This document shows, one piece after another, positions 56,540 to 64,000 of a stretch of 64,000 nt of DNA (position 1 is its first letter; every line of letters starts with the position of its first letter). Position numbers and translations under genes: made by a program. This DNA comes from Leptospira sp. GIMC2001. Its GTDB lineage: Bacteria > Spirochaetota > Leptospiria > Leptospirales > Leptospiraceae. The DNA lies in contig NZ_CP115468.1 in assembly GCF_028462125.1 (NCBI RefSeq), positions 3,093,559-3,157,558 on the forward strand, read 5' to 3'. The notes under the pieces are model-generated. The model worked only from the letters and a program-made list of their open reading frames with translations, did not search any database and was not told the origin of the DNA.

Positions 56540-57481
56540 ATGAAAAGAATAAATCATTTCAGTATCCTTATAATAATTCTTGCGAGTGGATTTGTTAATC
56601 TTTTGTCGAGTCAAGAATTAGTTTCCATTCCACAGCTAACTAGTCGCGTTGTTGATAATGCAGGTATCATATCACAAGCTAACAAGAGTTTGCTTGAGGA
56701 TCGCTTAGCTACTCTGGAACGAGAGAAAGGTTCGCAGCTTGTGGTTTTGACTCTTCCATCTACTCAACCAGAAACTATTGAACAATTTTCTATACGAGTA
56801 GCTCAAAAATGGAAAATCGGACGTAAGGGTATTGATGATGGAGTCTTACTAATCGTTGCCAAAGAAGATAGAAAAGTACGTATTGAAGTGGGCTATGGGC
56901 TAGAAGGTGCAATTCCGGACGTGATTGCGAAAAGAATTCTAAATGAATTCATCCTCCCCTCTTTTCGAAAAGGAGAATTCGAACAAGGCATTCTCAATGG
57001 TTGCGAGTATATTGCAAAACTAATTCGTGGTGAATCATTACCAGCGGCAAAACCTAGTTCAGACACAGGCTTAGTCCGTGGTGTTAATGAAGATGATCAA
57101 TGGATTTTTCATGCAATATTTATGGGAGTTGGAATACTATTTGGTTCTTTCGGAATTTTATTGAACTTAGGCGGATCCAAAAGACGAACCTTGATCCTTT
57201 TATTGATCGCAATACTATTAACTTCTATTCTCTCTCGCCTACTCAATTCCTGGGTAATGGCAACTTTTATTACTGGCATAATTAGTTTTATCACAGGAAT
57301 TTTTATGATGATTTTTTCTGGAAAAAGACCAGGATTATTGGCTAATTCCGGATATTCAGGCGGATATGAAAGTAGTGGAGGATTTGGTGGCAGTTCATCT
57401 GGAGGAGGCGGAGGATTTAGTGGAGGCTTCAGTGGTGGCGGTGGTAGTTTTGGAGGAGGCGGTTCCTCAGGAAGTTGGTAA
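56540..57481 (+). CDS. TPM-domain (YgcG-like) exported protein
   Basis: A 313-aa protein. The start at 56540 gives a signal peptide (MKRINHFSILIIILAS). The TPM domain (about 35-165) is recognised by VVDNAGIISQANKSLLEDRLATLEREKGSQLVVLTLPST, WKIGRKGIDDGVLLIVAKEDRKVRIEVGYGLEGAIPD and FRKGEFEQGI. Two or three membrane segments follow (about 190-270). The tail is Gly/Ser-rich and ends SGSW, as is usual for this family. Family members act in envelope or photosystem repair, and a phosphatase activity has been reported for plant TLP18.3. It probably anchors in the inner membrane. Confidence 0.85.
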   Translation: MKRINHFSILIIILASGFVNLLSSQELVSIPQLTSRVVDNAGIISQANKSLLEDRLATLEREKGSQLVVLTLPSTQPETIEQFSIRVAQKWKIGRKGIDDGVLLIVAKEDRKVRIEVGYGLEGAIPDVIAKRILNEFILPSFRKGEFEQGILNGCEYIAKLIRGESLPAAKPSSDTGLVRGVNEDDQWIFHAIFMGVGILFGSFGILLNLGGSKRRTLILLLIAILLTSILSRLLNSWVMATFITGIISFITGIFMMIFSGKRPGLLANSGYSGGYESSGGFGGSSSGGGGGFSGGFSGGGGSFGGGGSSGSW

Positions 57482-57609
57482 ATAAATAATTTATTTCGTC
57501 TGATATTCTATAAATAGATCTCTTCATAACCAAATAATCGAATACTCTATCGTATTGATTCGTATTCGAAGTTTTATGATTGATCATTGAACATTTTAGG
57601 AACGATTTA

Positions 57610-58554
57610 ATGCAAGCATTCTATATAAAATTTGTAACTCTAGCAAGCTTATTCTTACCGATGACGACCTGCAACTATATCTATGCACCTAATTCTATAC
57701 GCGGAAGTGATGCCCTAGCAGAGCTTGAGGAAGCAAGAACGAATTCTGGAGGTCTGTCGTATGGAATCACAGTTTCCACACTTGATGTGAGCAGTACTTC
57801 GTTAGAAAATTTTGATTACTCAACTTGCTCACAGACCGATTCGATCGCAGTCACCGGGTCTTCTTCCAATACTTCTCCTACTTCCTTTACAATTTTGGAA
57901 CCTTCTGCAGATGGTTCTCAAGCTATTGTAGATCTTGTCCTACCAGCAAATTCTGGAACTTACTATTTTCGCTCAGCTGGAGTGAATGTATCAACAACGC
58001 ATTTAACAGGAAAACTTCTTAGTAATTCCAATTATACCTGTGTTTATTCCAATGAATCAGGCTGCTCGGGAAATTTTCCAACAAACTTAACAAACGCAAA
58101 ACTAATTAGAAATACAACAGCAAGCATACTAGTTGAAAATGGACAATGTGTATCTATTCGTTGCGATAAATCGATAACCACATCAAATACGGAAACTTTG
58201 CGATTAAGAAATACAATCAATTCACTGACCACACCAGTTGCTAATCCTGGCTTTGATCCAAGGACTTATTTGATTGGACCCGAAATATTTAATAGCTTAA
58301 CAGAGATTAATGAAGATCGATACTATACTCTAGATTCATTTAATAAGTGTAAAGAATCGGTTGAACTTGTAGGAATTTTGACTTTTTCCAGTATACAAGG
58401 ATCTGTGCAGCAATTTCGAAATGAAAATGCTGTAGCAAATGAATGTTTAACTCCGCTTCCCAGTTTCGATAGTTCAACTTTGAATTTATTTGGAAGTGTG
58501 CTAGAAGGAGTTTTATGCGAAATGGAAGAAGTGGGAATCCTGGGAGTAATTTGA
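57610..58554 (+). CDS. Lipoprotein, tandem paralogue A
   Basis: A 314-aa exported protein. The start at 57610 has AGGAA about 8 nt upstream and gives a signal sequence with a lipobox-like PMTTC. Right after it comes NYIYAPNSIRGSDALAELEEAR. The C-terminal part has IGPEIFNSLTEINEDRYYTLD and the last residues MEEVGILGVI. These segments are shared with the gene at 58892-59788, so the two are paralogues. The middle is Ser/Thr-rich with several Cys. Function unknown; the surface location is inferred. Confidence 0.75.
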   Translation: MQAFYIKFVTLASLFLPMTTCNYIYAPNSIRGSDALAELEEARTNSGGLSYGITVSTLDVSSTSLENFDYSTCSQTDSIAVTGSSSNTSPTSFTILEPSADGSQAIVDLVLPANSGTYYFRSAGVNVSTTHLTGKLLSNSNYTCVYSNESGCSGNFPTNLTNAKLIRNTTASILVENGQCVSIRCDKSITTSNTETLRLRNTINSLTTPVANPGFDPRTYLIGPEIFNSLTEINEDRYYTLDSFNKCKESVELVGILTFSSIQGSVQQFRNENAVANECLTPLPSFDSSTLNLFGSVLEGVLCEMEEVGILGVI

Positions 58555-58891
58555 TAATTTGGTAAAAATTCATTCTTTCTTTTCAGCAATTCAAATCAAT
58601 TACGAATGATCAACTTGAATTGAATTGGTCTTCTGCTTTCGTGGTATTTACTTTTTTAGGTATGGATCGTTCACTGCTCATCAACCTGCATTCGATAAAA
58701 AGCATATTCTACTGAATTGATTTAATAATTTTAATAAAAAGTAGCCTTTAAAAAGGCTCAAATTAGTATCAATTGATTGTTACAATTTAGAATTATACAA
58801 AGAAATTAATAATTATTTCCAATAAAAAAGGATCGACATTTATCCGACTAATCATGATATGCTAAAACCCACCAATTTCATGGAGATTATT
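58555..58891. other. AT-rich intergenic region between paralogous lipoprotein genes
   Basis: A 337-bp stretch without a convincing gene. At 58743-58758 there is a perfect 7-bp inverted repeat (AGCCTTT, 2-nt gap, AAAGGCT); on the minus strand T-rich sequence follows, but no minus gene leads into it. A promoter for the second lipoprotein gene is expected here but no strong one is seen. Confidence 0.4.
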
Positions 58892-59788
58892 GTGAAAAAA
58901 ATTCTATTTCTATTTACTATTTTAGTTAGCATTGGATGTGCTAACATCTATTCACCAACCGGAATAAAAGGCAGTGATGCCATCAAAGAGATTGAGGAAG
59001 CCCAGTCATCGGCAGGATTTCTCGCATTTCCTATTTTGTTATCTGGCATTTCTTCAACGAGCACATCTACAAGTTCAAATGTTACGTGTACAGCGGATGC
59101 TAATGCGATTTCTCCACTTGCGACAACGACATCTACAGCAAATTTTACGACACCAGGTATCAATGAAGCTACAGTAGATTTAACTACAACTGCATCAGGT
59201 GGCTATTTTCGTTCGCAGGCAATATCAGACACAGTTACTTTCTCATCTCCGATTAGCGCGAAAATAATTACTGGAACAGCATCCTGCCGATACTCAATTG
59301 GAACAGGATTTTGTGGAACTACCAATCTAACTTCCGTCTCTGCTGGCACTACCATCTCTAGCTCCTTTGCGGGATCGATTACTTCGACAAGCTCTAATTC
59401 TTGTCTTGCAATTTATTGCAATGGTGCGGCGACTGTTCGGTTGAAAAGACAATCGACCAGCACTACGTCGTCTGGAAGTACATTCAATTTTACAGGATTA
59501 ATTCTCGGACCAGAAATTTTCAAATCTGTTGCGGGTATTGATGAAAGTAAATATTACAAAAAAGAATCGGTAGAAGAGTGTAAAAATTCAATCGTTTCGA
59601 TTTCGGTTCTAAGTTCAGCTCTGCTCAGTGCAAGAATAAATCAGTTCTCGACTGATTCAACTGCAGCACAAGCATGCAATTCGAATAGTCCATCGTTTGC
59701 AGATATCAATCTTCCTGCTTTCTCAACTGAAATTCTGCAGGGTGAGTCTTGCAAACTTGAAGAAGTTGGTTTCTTAGGTGTAATATAA
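58892..59788 (+). CDS. Lipoprotein, tandem paralogue B
   Basis: A 298-aa protein. The GTG at 58892 is chosen because GGAG lies 6 nt before it and the product then has a compact lipoprotein signal (KKILFLFTILVSIGC). ATGs at 58859 and 58880 are in frame but lack a ribosome-binding site. The mature start ANIYSPTGIKGSDAIKEIEEAQ, the motif LGPEIFKSVAGIDESKYYKKES and the last residues LEEVGFLGVI match the paralogue upstream. The middle is unusually rich in Ser and Thr. Function unknown. Confidence 0.75.
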   Translation: MKKILFLFTILVSIGCANIYSPTGIKGSDAIKEIEEAQSSAGFLAFPILLSGISSTSTSTSSNVTCTADANAISPLATTTSTANFTTPGINEATVDLTTTASGGYFRSQAISDTVTFSSPISAKIITGTASCRYSIGTGFCGTTNLTSVSAGTTISSSFAGSITSTSSNSCLAIYCNGAATVRLKRQSTSTTSSGSTFNFTGLILGPEIFKSVAGIDESKYYKKESVEECKNSIVSISVLSSALLSARINQFSTDSTAAQACNSNSPSFADINLPAFSTEILQGESCKLEEVGFLGVI

Positions 59789-59839
59789 ATCTTTCGATTT
59801 AGATCTTGATTCCCAGTTTGTCTTGAACAAACTGGGATC

Positions 59840-60406
59840 ATGCCACTAGTTATTTTATTAACTTTCTTTTTATTTTTCTCCCCTTCGCAATCGGTTTCTG
59901 CGCAAACTACTACCATCAACACAACTCTAACTGAACCAAACCAAATTCGGGAATTCATGGATTCAACGGAACGCATTAGATGTATCTGCCTGCCCTCCCT
60001 ACCTATTCAAGGTTGCTCTTACAATATGTGCATTGTGTCCAGTTATCTCAAAACATTGATCGAAAATAGAATTCGATTGGGTGAAACTTCGAATGAGATC
60101 GTTGCTAAATTTGAGAATGGATTTGGTGATGATATTCGATCGGATTCGGTTTTTATCCACTTTGAGAAAGAAGGCAACGAAAGGATGCTCAATGGCTTAT
60201 TGTATGGCTTCGGAGCTAAGATTCAGGCAAAACCCGATTCCACTTGGATCAATTTATCCTTAGCTGGATTGGGACTGTTGGCTCTCATTGGCATTGGATT
60301 CTATGTAGTTCAGAGAAAAAAATCTAAATCAAATATCTCGTCCTCTACTGCAAAAACCGATCAACAAATGCTTGATCTTGAAAAAAAATATCTATCCGAA
60401 CTATAA
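59840..60406 (+). CDS. CcmH-like cytochrome c biogenesis protein
   Basis: A 188-aa exported protein: signal peptide (about 1-22), a periplasmic CcmH-like three-helix part (about 30-135), then one membrane segment (about 137-157) and a basic tail. The segment RIRCICLPSLPIQGCSYNMC replaces the normal LRCxxC motif that reduces heme-binding Cys pairs. The following helix (SSYLKTLIENRIRLGETSNEIVAKFENGFGDDI) follows CcmH well. The Cys pattern is unusual, so the redox role is uncertain. It is followed at 9 bp by the DUF2237 gene. Confidence 0.65.
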   Translation: MPLVILLTFFLFFSPSQSVSAQTTTINTTLTEPNQIREFMDSTERIRCICLPSLPIQGCSYNMCIVSSYLKTLIENRIRLGETSNEIVAKFENGFGDDIRSDSVFIHFEKEGNERMLNGLLYGFGAKIQAKPDSTWINLSLAGLGLLALIGIGFYVVQRKKSKSNISSSTAKTDQQMLDLEKKYLSEL

Positions 60407-60415
60407 TAAATATTA

Positions 60416-60799
60416 ATGGCAGATATGGATGAGTCACTGAATGTTTTGGGTAAACCTCTTGAACCATGTTCTCTAGATCCTCTGACTGGATTTTTTAGAA
60501 ATGGATGCTGCGATACTTCGAATGAAGATTTCGGAAGTCATACAATTTGTACTCGCGTTACAGAAGACTTTCTTATTTTTTCTGCATCTGCTGGGAACGA
60601 TCTGTCAACGCCTAGACCAGAATGGGGTTTCGCTGGACTTAAGCCCGGCGACCAATGGTGTCTATGCGCATCCAGATGGCTCGAAGCTTACCGAGGTGGT
60701 TTTCCACCCATGGTTGTTTTGCAATCAACTCACAAGCGAGCACTAGAAATAGTACCGCTGGAAGTTTTAGAAAGATTTGCTTTAGACGGTGAGGACTGA
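60416..60799 (+). CDS. DUF2237-family protein
   Basis: A 127-aa cytoplasmic protein. The motifs NVLGKPLEPCSLDPLTGFFRNGCC (about 8-31), HTICTRVTEDFLIFSASAGNDLSTPRPEWGFAGLKPGDQWCLCASRW and THKRALEIVPLEVL cover the family's conserved regions. Function of the family is not known. Cys residues at conserved places suggest metal or redox chemistry. It follows the CcmH-like gene by 9 bp and its end overlaps the convergent J-domain gene by 18 bp. Confidence 0.85.
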   Translation: MADMDESLNVLGKPLEPCSLDPLTGFFRNGCCDTSNEDFGSHTICTRVTEDFLIFSASAGNDLSTPRPEWGFAGLKPGDQWCLCASRWLEAYRGGFPPMVVLQSTHKRALEIVPLEVLERFALDGED

Positions 60800-61468
60800 G
60801 AGTTTAATTTTTAATTTTCTTTTCTTGAAATAAGTTAACTTGTCGGGACGGTATTTACCTAGATCCAATTCTAGCACTTGTCCGTCTTGCCAATGTTTGG
60901 GTAAGAGATCAATGATTAGATTTCTAGAACTCTTGTAGGATCCACTCCCTCCACAAGCTCCGCAATGTAGATCAGAGCCCATACAGTCTGGACACATCAC
61001 TCTCACAGTTAATGGAATCTGGGCTCGAATGACTTGAGTCACTTCTTTATTTAAGATTTTCAACTCGACATCATGATTGATTCCCGTCCACTTTCGACGA
61101 TCTTTCATCCTATAACCTTTTCGCATTAAACCAATTTTAGAATATTCTGTTAAGGAATGAGAGAACACAACTCGAGCACTCGGCAATTCGTAGACCGATC
61201 TCTTTTGAATCTCTTTCTGAATAGGATTGTCTTTGTCAAAGCTTAGTGATGCATATGCATAATCGTAGATTTTGCGATCCCTGTCAGAAGTTAAAACTTG
61301 ATACGCTCTAAGTAATTTCTGAAACGCTAATTTTGATCCGGTTGCCGGATTGTCGGGATGAAAAGTTTTCGCAAGCCCACGAAATCTTTTCTTAATTTCT
61401 TCAGAGCTTGCACCATAGCGAAGGCCTAGACAACTGTAGTAGTCTGGGAATCCTTCGCTGGGATTCAT
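60782..61468 (-). CDS. J-domain protein with one zinc-finger-like motif
   Basis: A 228-aa cytoplasmic protein. An N-terminal J domain (about 8-72) contains HPD at residues 37-39 (KTFHPDNPATG). The C-terminal part has one paired CxxC module, CPDCMGSDLHCGACGGSG (about 172-189). This resembles half of the DnaJ zinc region, and a beta-rich end follows. It is shorter than DnaJ and probably a co-chaperone for a specific client. Its ATG overlaps the stop of the upstream gene as TAATG, so the two are translationally coupled. Confidence 0.85.
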   Translation of the reverse strand: MNPSEGFPDYYSCLGLRYGASSEEIKKRFRGLAKTFHPDNPATGSKLAFQKLLRAYQVLTSDRDRKIYDYAYASLSFDKDNPIQKEIQKRSVYELPSARVVFSHSLTEYSKIGLMRKGYRMKDRRKWTGINHDVELKILNKEVTQVIRAQIPLTVRVMCPDCMGSDLHCGACGGSGSYKSSRNLIIDLLPKHWQDGQVLELDLGKYRPDKLTYFKKRKLKIKLSVLTV

Positions 61469-62157
61469 TAATATTCCTGGTATTGACCGGATGTGTTCAT
61501 TTCGTCCTTTATAAAACGAATATCTTCCACAAGTCCTTTGCCCTTCGCATCAATATAACGATCAATGGATGTTATGATTTCATGAAGTTTAGTTCTGTAC
61601 AATTTTGCTAGACCCACTCTCTGCAAAGGTTCATATACATCTTTTAAAGGAAATTCTTTCAGAACTTCACCGGAAGGTGATATTTTCTTAATCGATATCT
61701 GAAACCCAGACCAATCGGCATCACCCGCTTTGTTTTTGATCTGCATGATCTGAGTGTACGGTTGTTCCATGTATTTGGTTGTTCGAGATTTGCGAGTAAG
61801 GAGTTCAACTGAGTTCAAATTGTATTCGGATCCACCACCTGTCACACCTAGGACGAACTGATGATTTACAATATAACGATTTTTGGTTGGATATTCGTAC
61901 TGAACTCGGGAATACGATGCTTGAACGTATTTTCCATCACTCAATTTTTTCTCTTGGGACAGAAATGTCAGTCTCTTGCCTATATCTTTATGCAAGAGAT
62001 CAATATCCTTTTGGATACTTTCCATATTCTTTTTCTGACCTGGACTCAGCTCTGGGATAGGCTTCAATCCTCCATACGTCGGGTCGATCTCCAGCTCTTG
62101 CGCGAATACCCCCGAATTACCTAATAGGAGGATGGTGAGGAATATTCTATAGATCAT
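61468..62157 (-). CDS. Hypothetical exported protein
   Basis: A 229-aa secreted protein. The start at 62157 is preferred: GGAG lies about 8 nt upstream and the product begins with a clean signal peptide (MIYRIFLTILLLGNSGVFAQ). A longer reading from 62280 would overlap the STAS gene start. The mature part has charged helices and beta strands (QASYSRVQYEYPTKNRYIVNHQFVLGVTGGGSEYNLNSVELLTR) with no Cys. It precedes the J-domain gene with a 1-bp overlap. Function unknown. Confidence 0.7.
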   Translation of the reverse strand: MIYRIFLTILLLGNSGVFAQELEIDPTYGGLKPIPELSPGQKKNMESIQKDIDLLHKDIGKRLTFLSQEKKLSDGKYVQASYSRVQYEYPTKNRYIVNHQFVLGVTGGGSEYNLNSVELLTRKSRTTKYMEQPYTQIMQIKNKAGDADWSGFQISIKKISPSGEVLKEFPLKDVYEPLQRVGLAKLYRTKLHEIITSIDRYIDAKGKGLVEDIRFIKDEMNTSGQYQEY

Positions 62158-62279
62158 AACTTTCTCCGTGACTAACCTTATCATTATTTTCGACATCCAG
62201 CAACCGAAAAATAAATTTTGGTGGTCAAGCTTTTTCCCTTTTTTCATACTAGGCAAAAGAAAGGACCTCCCATCCACCA

Positions 62280-62621
62280 ATGGAAATAGATCTTAAGAAA
62301 ACTGGCAATACTGTAATCATCAATATATCTGGATCTCTAGACATTTACACGTCTCTTGATTTCAAAACCTTCCTCGAAGCCAATGTGAAAGAAGGCGATT
62401 CTAACCTCCATGTCCTGGTTAACTTAGAAAAGTTGAACTATATTGACTCTTCTGGAATTGGAATGCTAATCAAGCAATTGAATTATGTCCAGGAACTAAA
62501 AGGTAAATTCTCAATTGCTAATATGAAACCTGCGATTGAAAAGGTTTTCAAGGTAGCAGGATTGACTTCTTATTTCCACACAATTGGAGAAGAAGAATTC
62601 AAGGCGCAGTATTCTTCTTAA
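62280..62621 (+). CDS. STAS-domain anti-anti-sigma factor
   Basis: A 113-aa single STAS domain, the usual length of SpoIIAA/RsbV-type antagonists. The phosphorylatable loop is NYIDSSGIGMLIK (Ser57/58), preceded by the strand LHVLVNLEK. The protein would bind an RsbW-like kinase, be phosphorylated there and be released by a SpoIIE phosphatase such as the one at 24591-26276. It is divergent from the exported protein gene at 61468-62157 (122 bp). Confidence 0.92.
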   Translation: MEIDLKKTGNTVIINISGSLDIYTSLDFKTFLEANVKEGDSNLHVLVNLEKLNYIDSSGIGMLIKQLNYVQELKGKFSIANMKPAIEKVFKVAGLTSYFHTIGEEEFKAQYSS

Positions 62622-62639
62622 TCAGGAAATTATTTAATT

Positions 62640-63185
62640 CTAAATCGGTTTTTCAGAAAGAAAAGCGTCCCAGATTCCCCAATACCTACCTTTTGCAATG
62701 GGTCCAACCGGCTCCAAACGTATTAAGATTCTGCTATCACTATACTCACTTGGATCAAGCCATATCCGAACGGGATTCTGGAAATTTAGACTACGTCCCA
62801 CCTCTAGAACCTCTCGCAATTTCCCATTCACATAAATTCTAAGAACACGCGGAAGAAGAGGACGCCGGGCTCCAGGATTGTATTTTGTAAATTCTAAATA
62901 GAGATAGGTTCCCGTTTTCGATTCAGGATCTTTCTGCATGAGAAATTCATATCCTTCTTCTGGAATCATTCGACAAATATGATTACGAAGTCCCATCCAA
63001 CCTTGATCCTGATCAATGGACCAGCCTTGGTAATTAGCCCACACTTCTAGCTCAGAGTAGGTGGCAAAATTCTCTGAACCCTTTTCTACTCCAAAGTTTA
63101 TAAAATCTGGAAATTTTGATTTTTCATCTGCGAAACTTGTAGTAGTGTGGATAAAAAGAATCAAAATACAAATCCAGTGAAACAT
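62640..63185 (-). CDS. Hypothetical exported protein
   Basis: A 181-aa protein with a signal peptide (about 1-20, ending SFADE). The mature part is rich in Trp, Tyr, Arg and Pro with strands such as TGTYLYLEFTKYN, PRVLRIYVNGKLREVLEVG and DSRILIRLEPVG, giving a beta-sandwich look. I do not recognise the family. It converges with the STAS gene and is divergent from ribF (41 bp between starts). Confidence 0.7.
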   Translation of the reverse strand: MFHWICILILFIHTTTSFADEKSKFPDFINFGVEKGSENFATYSELEVWANYQGWSIDQDQGWMGLRNHICRMIPEEGYEFLMQKDPESKTGTYLYLEFTKYNPGARRPLLPRVLRIYVNGKLREVLEVGRSLNFQNPVRIWLDPSEYSDSRILIRLEPVGPIAKGRYWGIWDAFLSEKPI

Positions 63186-63226
63186 AGTTTTATTATCGGA
63201 TTTGATATGAATAGATTGGAGTATAT

Positions 63227-64000
63227 TTGAAAGGGTTTGTTATTACATTAGGAAATTTTGATGGAGCACATAAAGGACACCAGGCACTTTTTGCAAAAAC
63301 TCTAGAAATTTCTAACAAATTTGACTTACCTTCTATGGCGATTAGTTACCATCCTAATCCTGCAATCGTTCTTGGCAAAAAATCCAATTTCACTTATCTA
63401 CAAAGTCTTGAAGATCGCAAGAATGATATTCTAAAATCTGGATTGAGCCGAGTTGAAGTCCTTCCTTTTACAGAAGAATTGGCTTCGATGGAAGCAGAAG
63501 ATTTTCTTGAGACAATTCTAATCAACAAATTTCAAGCAAAACATATCATCATAGGTTTCAACCACTGCTTTGGACGAGAACGTAGAGGAAATTTTGAGTT
63601 ATTGAAGAAGTATGAAACTGTATATGATTACAAAGTCTATGAAGTCGAACCAGTTTATTCTGGTGATGACAAAATTTCTAGCTCTCTGATTCGCAGGTTT
63701 TTACAAGAAGGTATTATATTATCAGCTAATCTATGCTTGGGTAAATTTTTTAATATTTCGGGTACGGTAGTTGAAGGAAGAAAAGAGGGGCGAACCATTG
63801 GCTTCCCAACTGCGAATATTTTAATCCCAGCGGATTTGGTTTTTCCTGGACTCGGTGTGTATGCAACTCTTACTAACGGAATGCCTTCGATGACCAATGT
63901 TGGTGGCAAACCCACTTTCGGCGATGACAGAATCAGTATAGAATCTCATATTTTGAATTGGTCAGGGGATTTGTATGGACAATCCGTTCGCCTAGAATTT
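63227..64000 (+). CDS. ribF: Bifunctional riboflavin kinase/FAD synthetase, truncated by the window edge
   Basis: The 258 codons visible run to the last base without a stop, so the C-terminus lies outside the window. The start is a TTG at 63227 with GGAG 5 nt upstream. The FAD synthetase motif GNFDGAHKGHQ opens the protein (about 9-19), followed by YHPNPAIVL, GFNHCFGRERRGN and SSSLIRR. The riboflavin kinase part begins with GTVVEGRKEGRTIGFPTANI. The enzyme phosphorylates riboflavin to FMN and adenylates FMN to FAD. Confidence 0.95.
   Translation, partial: MKGFVITLGNFDGAHKGHQALFAKTLEISNKFDLPSMAISYHPNPAIVLGKKSNFTYLQSLEDRKNDILKSGLSRVEVLPFTEELASMEAEDFLETILINKFQAKHIIIGFNHCFGRERRGNFELLKKYETVYDYKVYEVEPVYSGDDKISSSLIRRFLQEGIILSANLCLGKFFNISGTVVEGRKEGRTIGFPTANILIPADLVFPGLGVYATLTNGMPSMTNVGGKPTFGDDRISIESHILNWSGDLYGQSVRLEF

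Noticed and set aside
58743..58758. 7-bp inverted repeat as a terminator
   Set aside because: T-rich sequence follows only on the minus strand and no minus-strand gene leads into it; no T-run on the plus strand.
63655..63915. Minus-strand open frame of 86 codons
   Set aside because: Antisense to ribF, which has clear motifs across the same bases.

Overview
The window looks like chromosome of a Leptospira-type spirochaete, probably of the environmental (saprophytic) kind. The grounds are low GC content, many lipoproteins with spirochaete-like loose lipoboxes, a solitary 5S rRNA gene outside any rRNA operon, many histidine kinases and partner-switching proteins, and a full-length bacteriophytochrome. 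This placement is inferred from gene content and not from a database match.

Layout. 1-3.7 kb (minus): a tight five-gene run with a Cys-rich small protein, an RnfC-like ferredoxin, an RnfD-like membrane protein, a PtsN-type IIA protein and a DppB-type ABC permease. 3.7-9.2 kb: a processive family 2 glycosyltransferase, a large membrane/TPR protein, an NTF2-like protein and RsgA. 9.3-16.3 kb: a GAF sensor kinase, a beta-propeller lipoprotein, a kexin-like lipoprotein protease with its propeptide encoded as a separate gene, and IlvC. 16.4-21.4 kb (minus): a bacteriophytochrome kinase, then a DASS transporter-lipoprotein-CAP lipoprotein operon. 21.5-26.3 kb (plus): a GpsA-PlsB fusion, an SRPBCC protein and a MASE1-SpoIIE phosphatase. 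26.3-38.9 kb (mostly minus): a thioesterase, porin, two transporters, an AidB-like acyl-CoA dehydrogenase, an AsmA protein, a sulfoquinovosidase-like GH31 enzyme and a Cys-less double rhodanese, with two plus-strand genes (a C-terminal J-domain protein and a membrane protein) between them.

39.0-43.6 kb (plus): an exported protein, an HtrA-type protease, its pseudoprotease paralogue and a response regulator fused to an RsbW-like ATPase, all closely spaced. 43.6-47.5 kb (minus): a PAP2 phosphatase, a flippase and an outer-membrane barrel in overlapping order. 47.6-52.9 kb: PlsC, a MarR regulator, an enoyl-CoA hydratase-like protein, a HATPase protein and a 7TMR-DISM kinase. 53.0-54.4 kb: two lipoproteins.

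54.4-56.5 kb is the only clearly dynamic stretch. It has an intact 5S gene (minus) followed downstream by two 163-bp tandem units, each carrying the 5S terminator and what looks like a 5S 3' remnant, and then a more decayed 5S copy. An intact 1264-bp IS3-family element sits inside the second unit with a 3-bp target duplication and a classic A6G frameshift site. 56.5-64.0 kb: a TPM-domain protein, tandem paralogous lipoproteins, a CcmH-like protein, a DUF2237 protein, a J-domain protein, a STAS protein and a truncated RibF at the window edge.

Shared themes are envelope biogenesis (GpsA-PlsB, PlsC, PAP2, flippase, AsmA, porins, lipoproteins), signal transduction (three sensor kinases, SpoIIE, STAS and RsbW-like proteins) and extracytoplasmic proteolysis (split subtilase, HtrA pair). 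I found no CRISPR array, prophage or recognisable tRNA.
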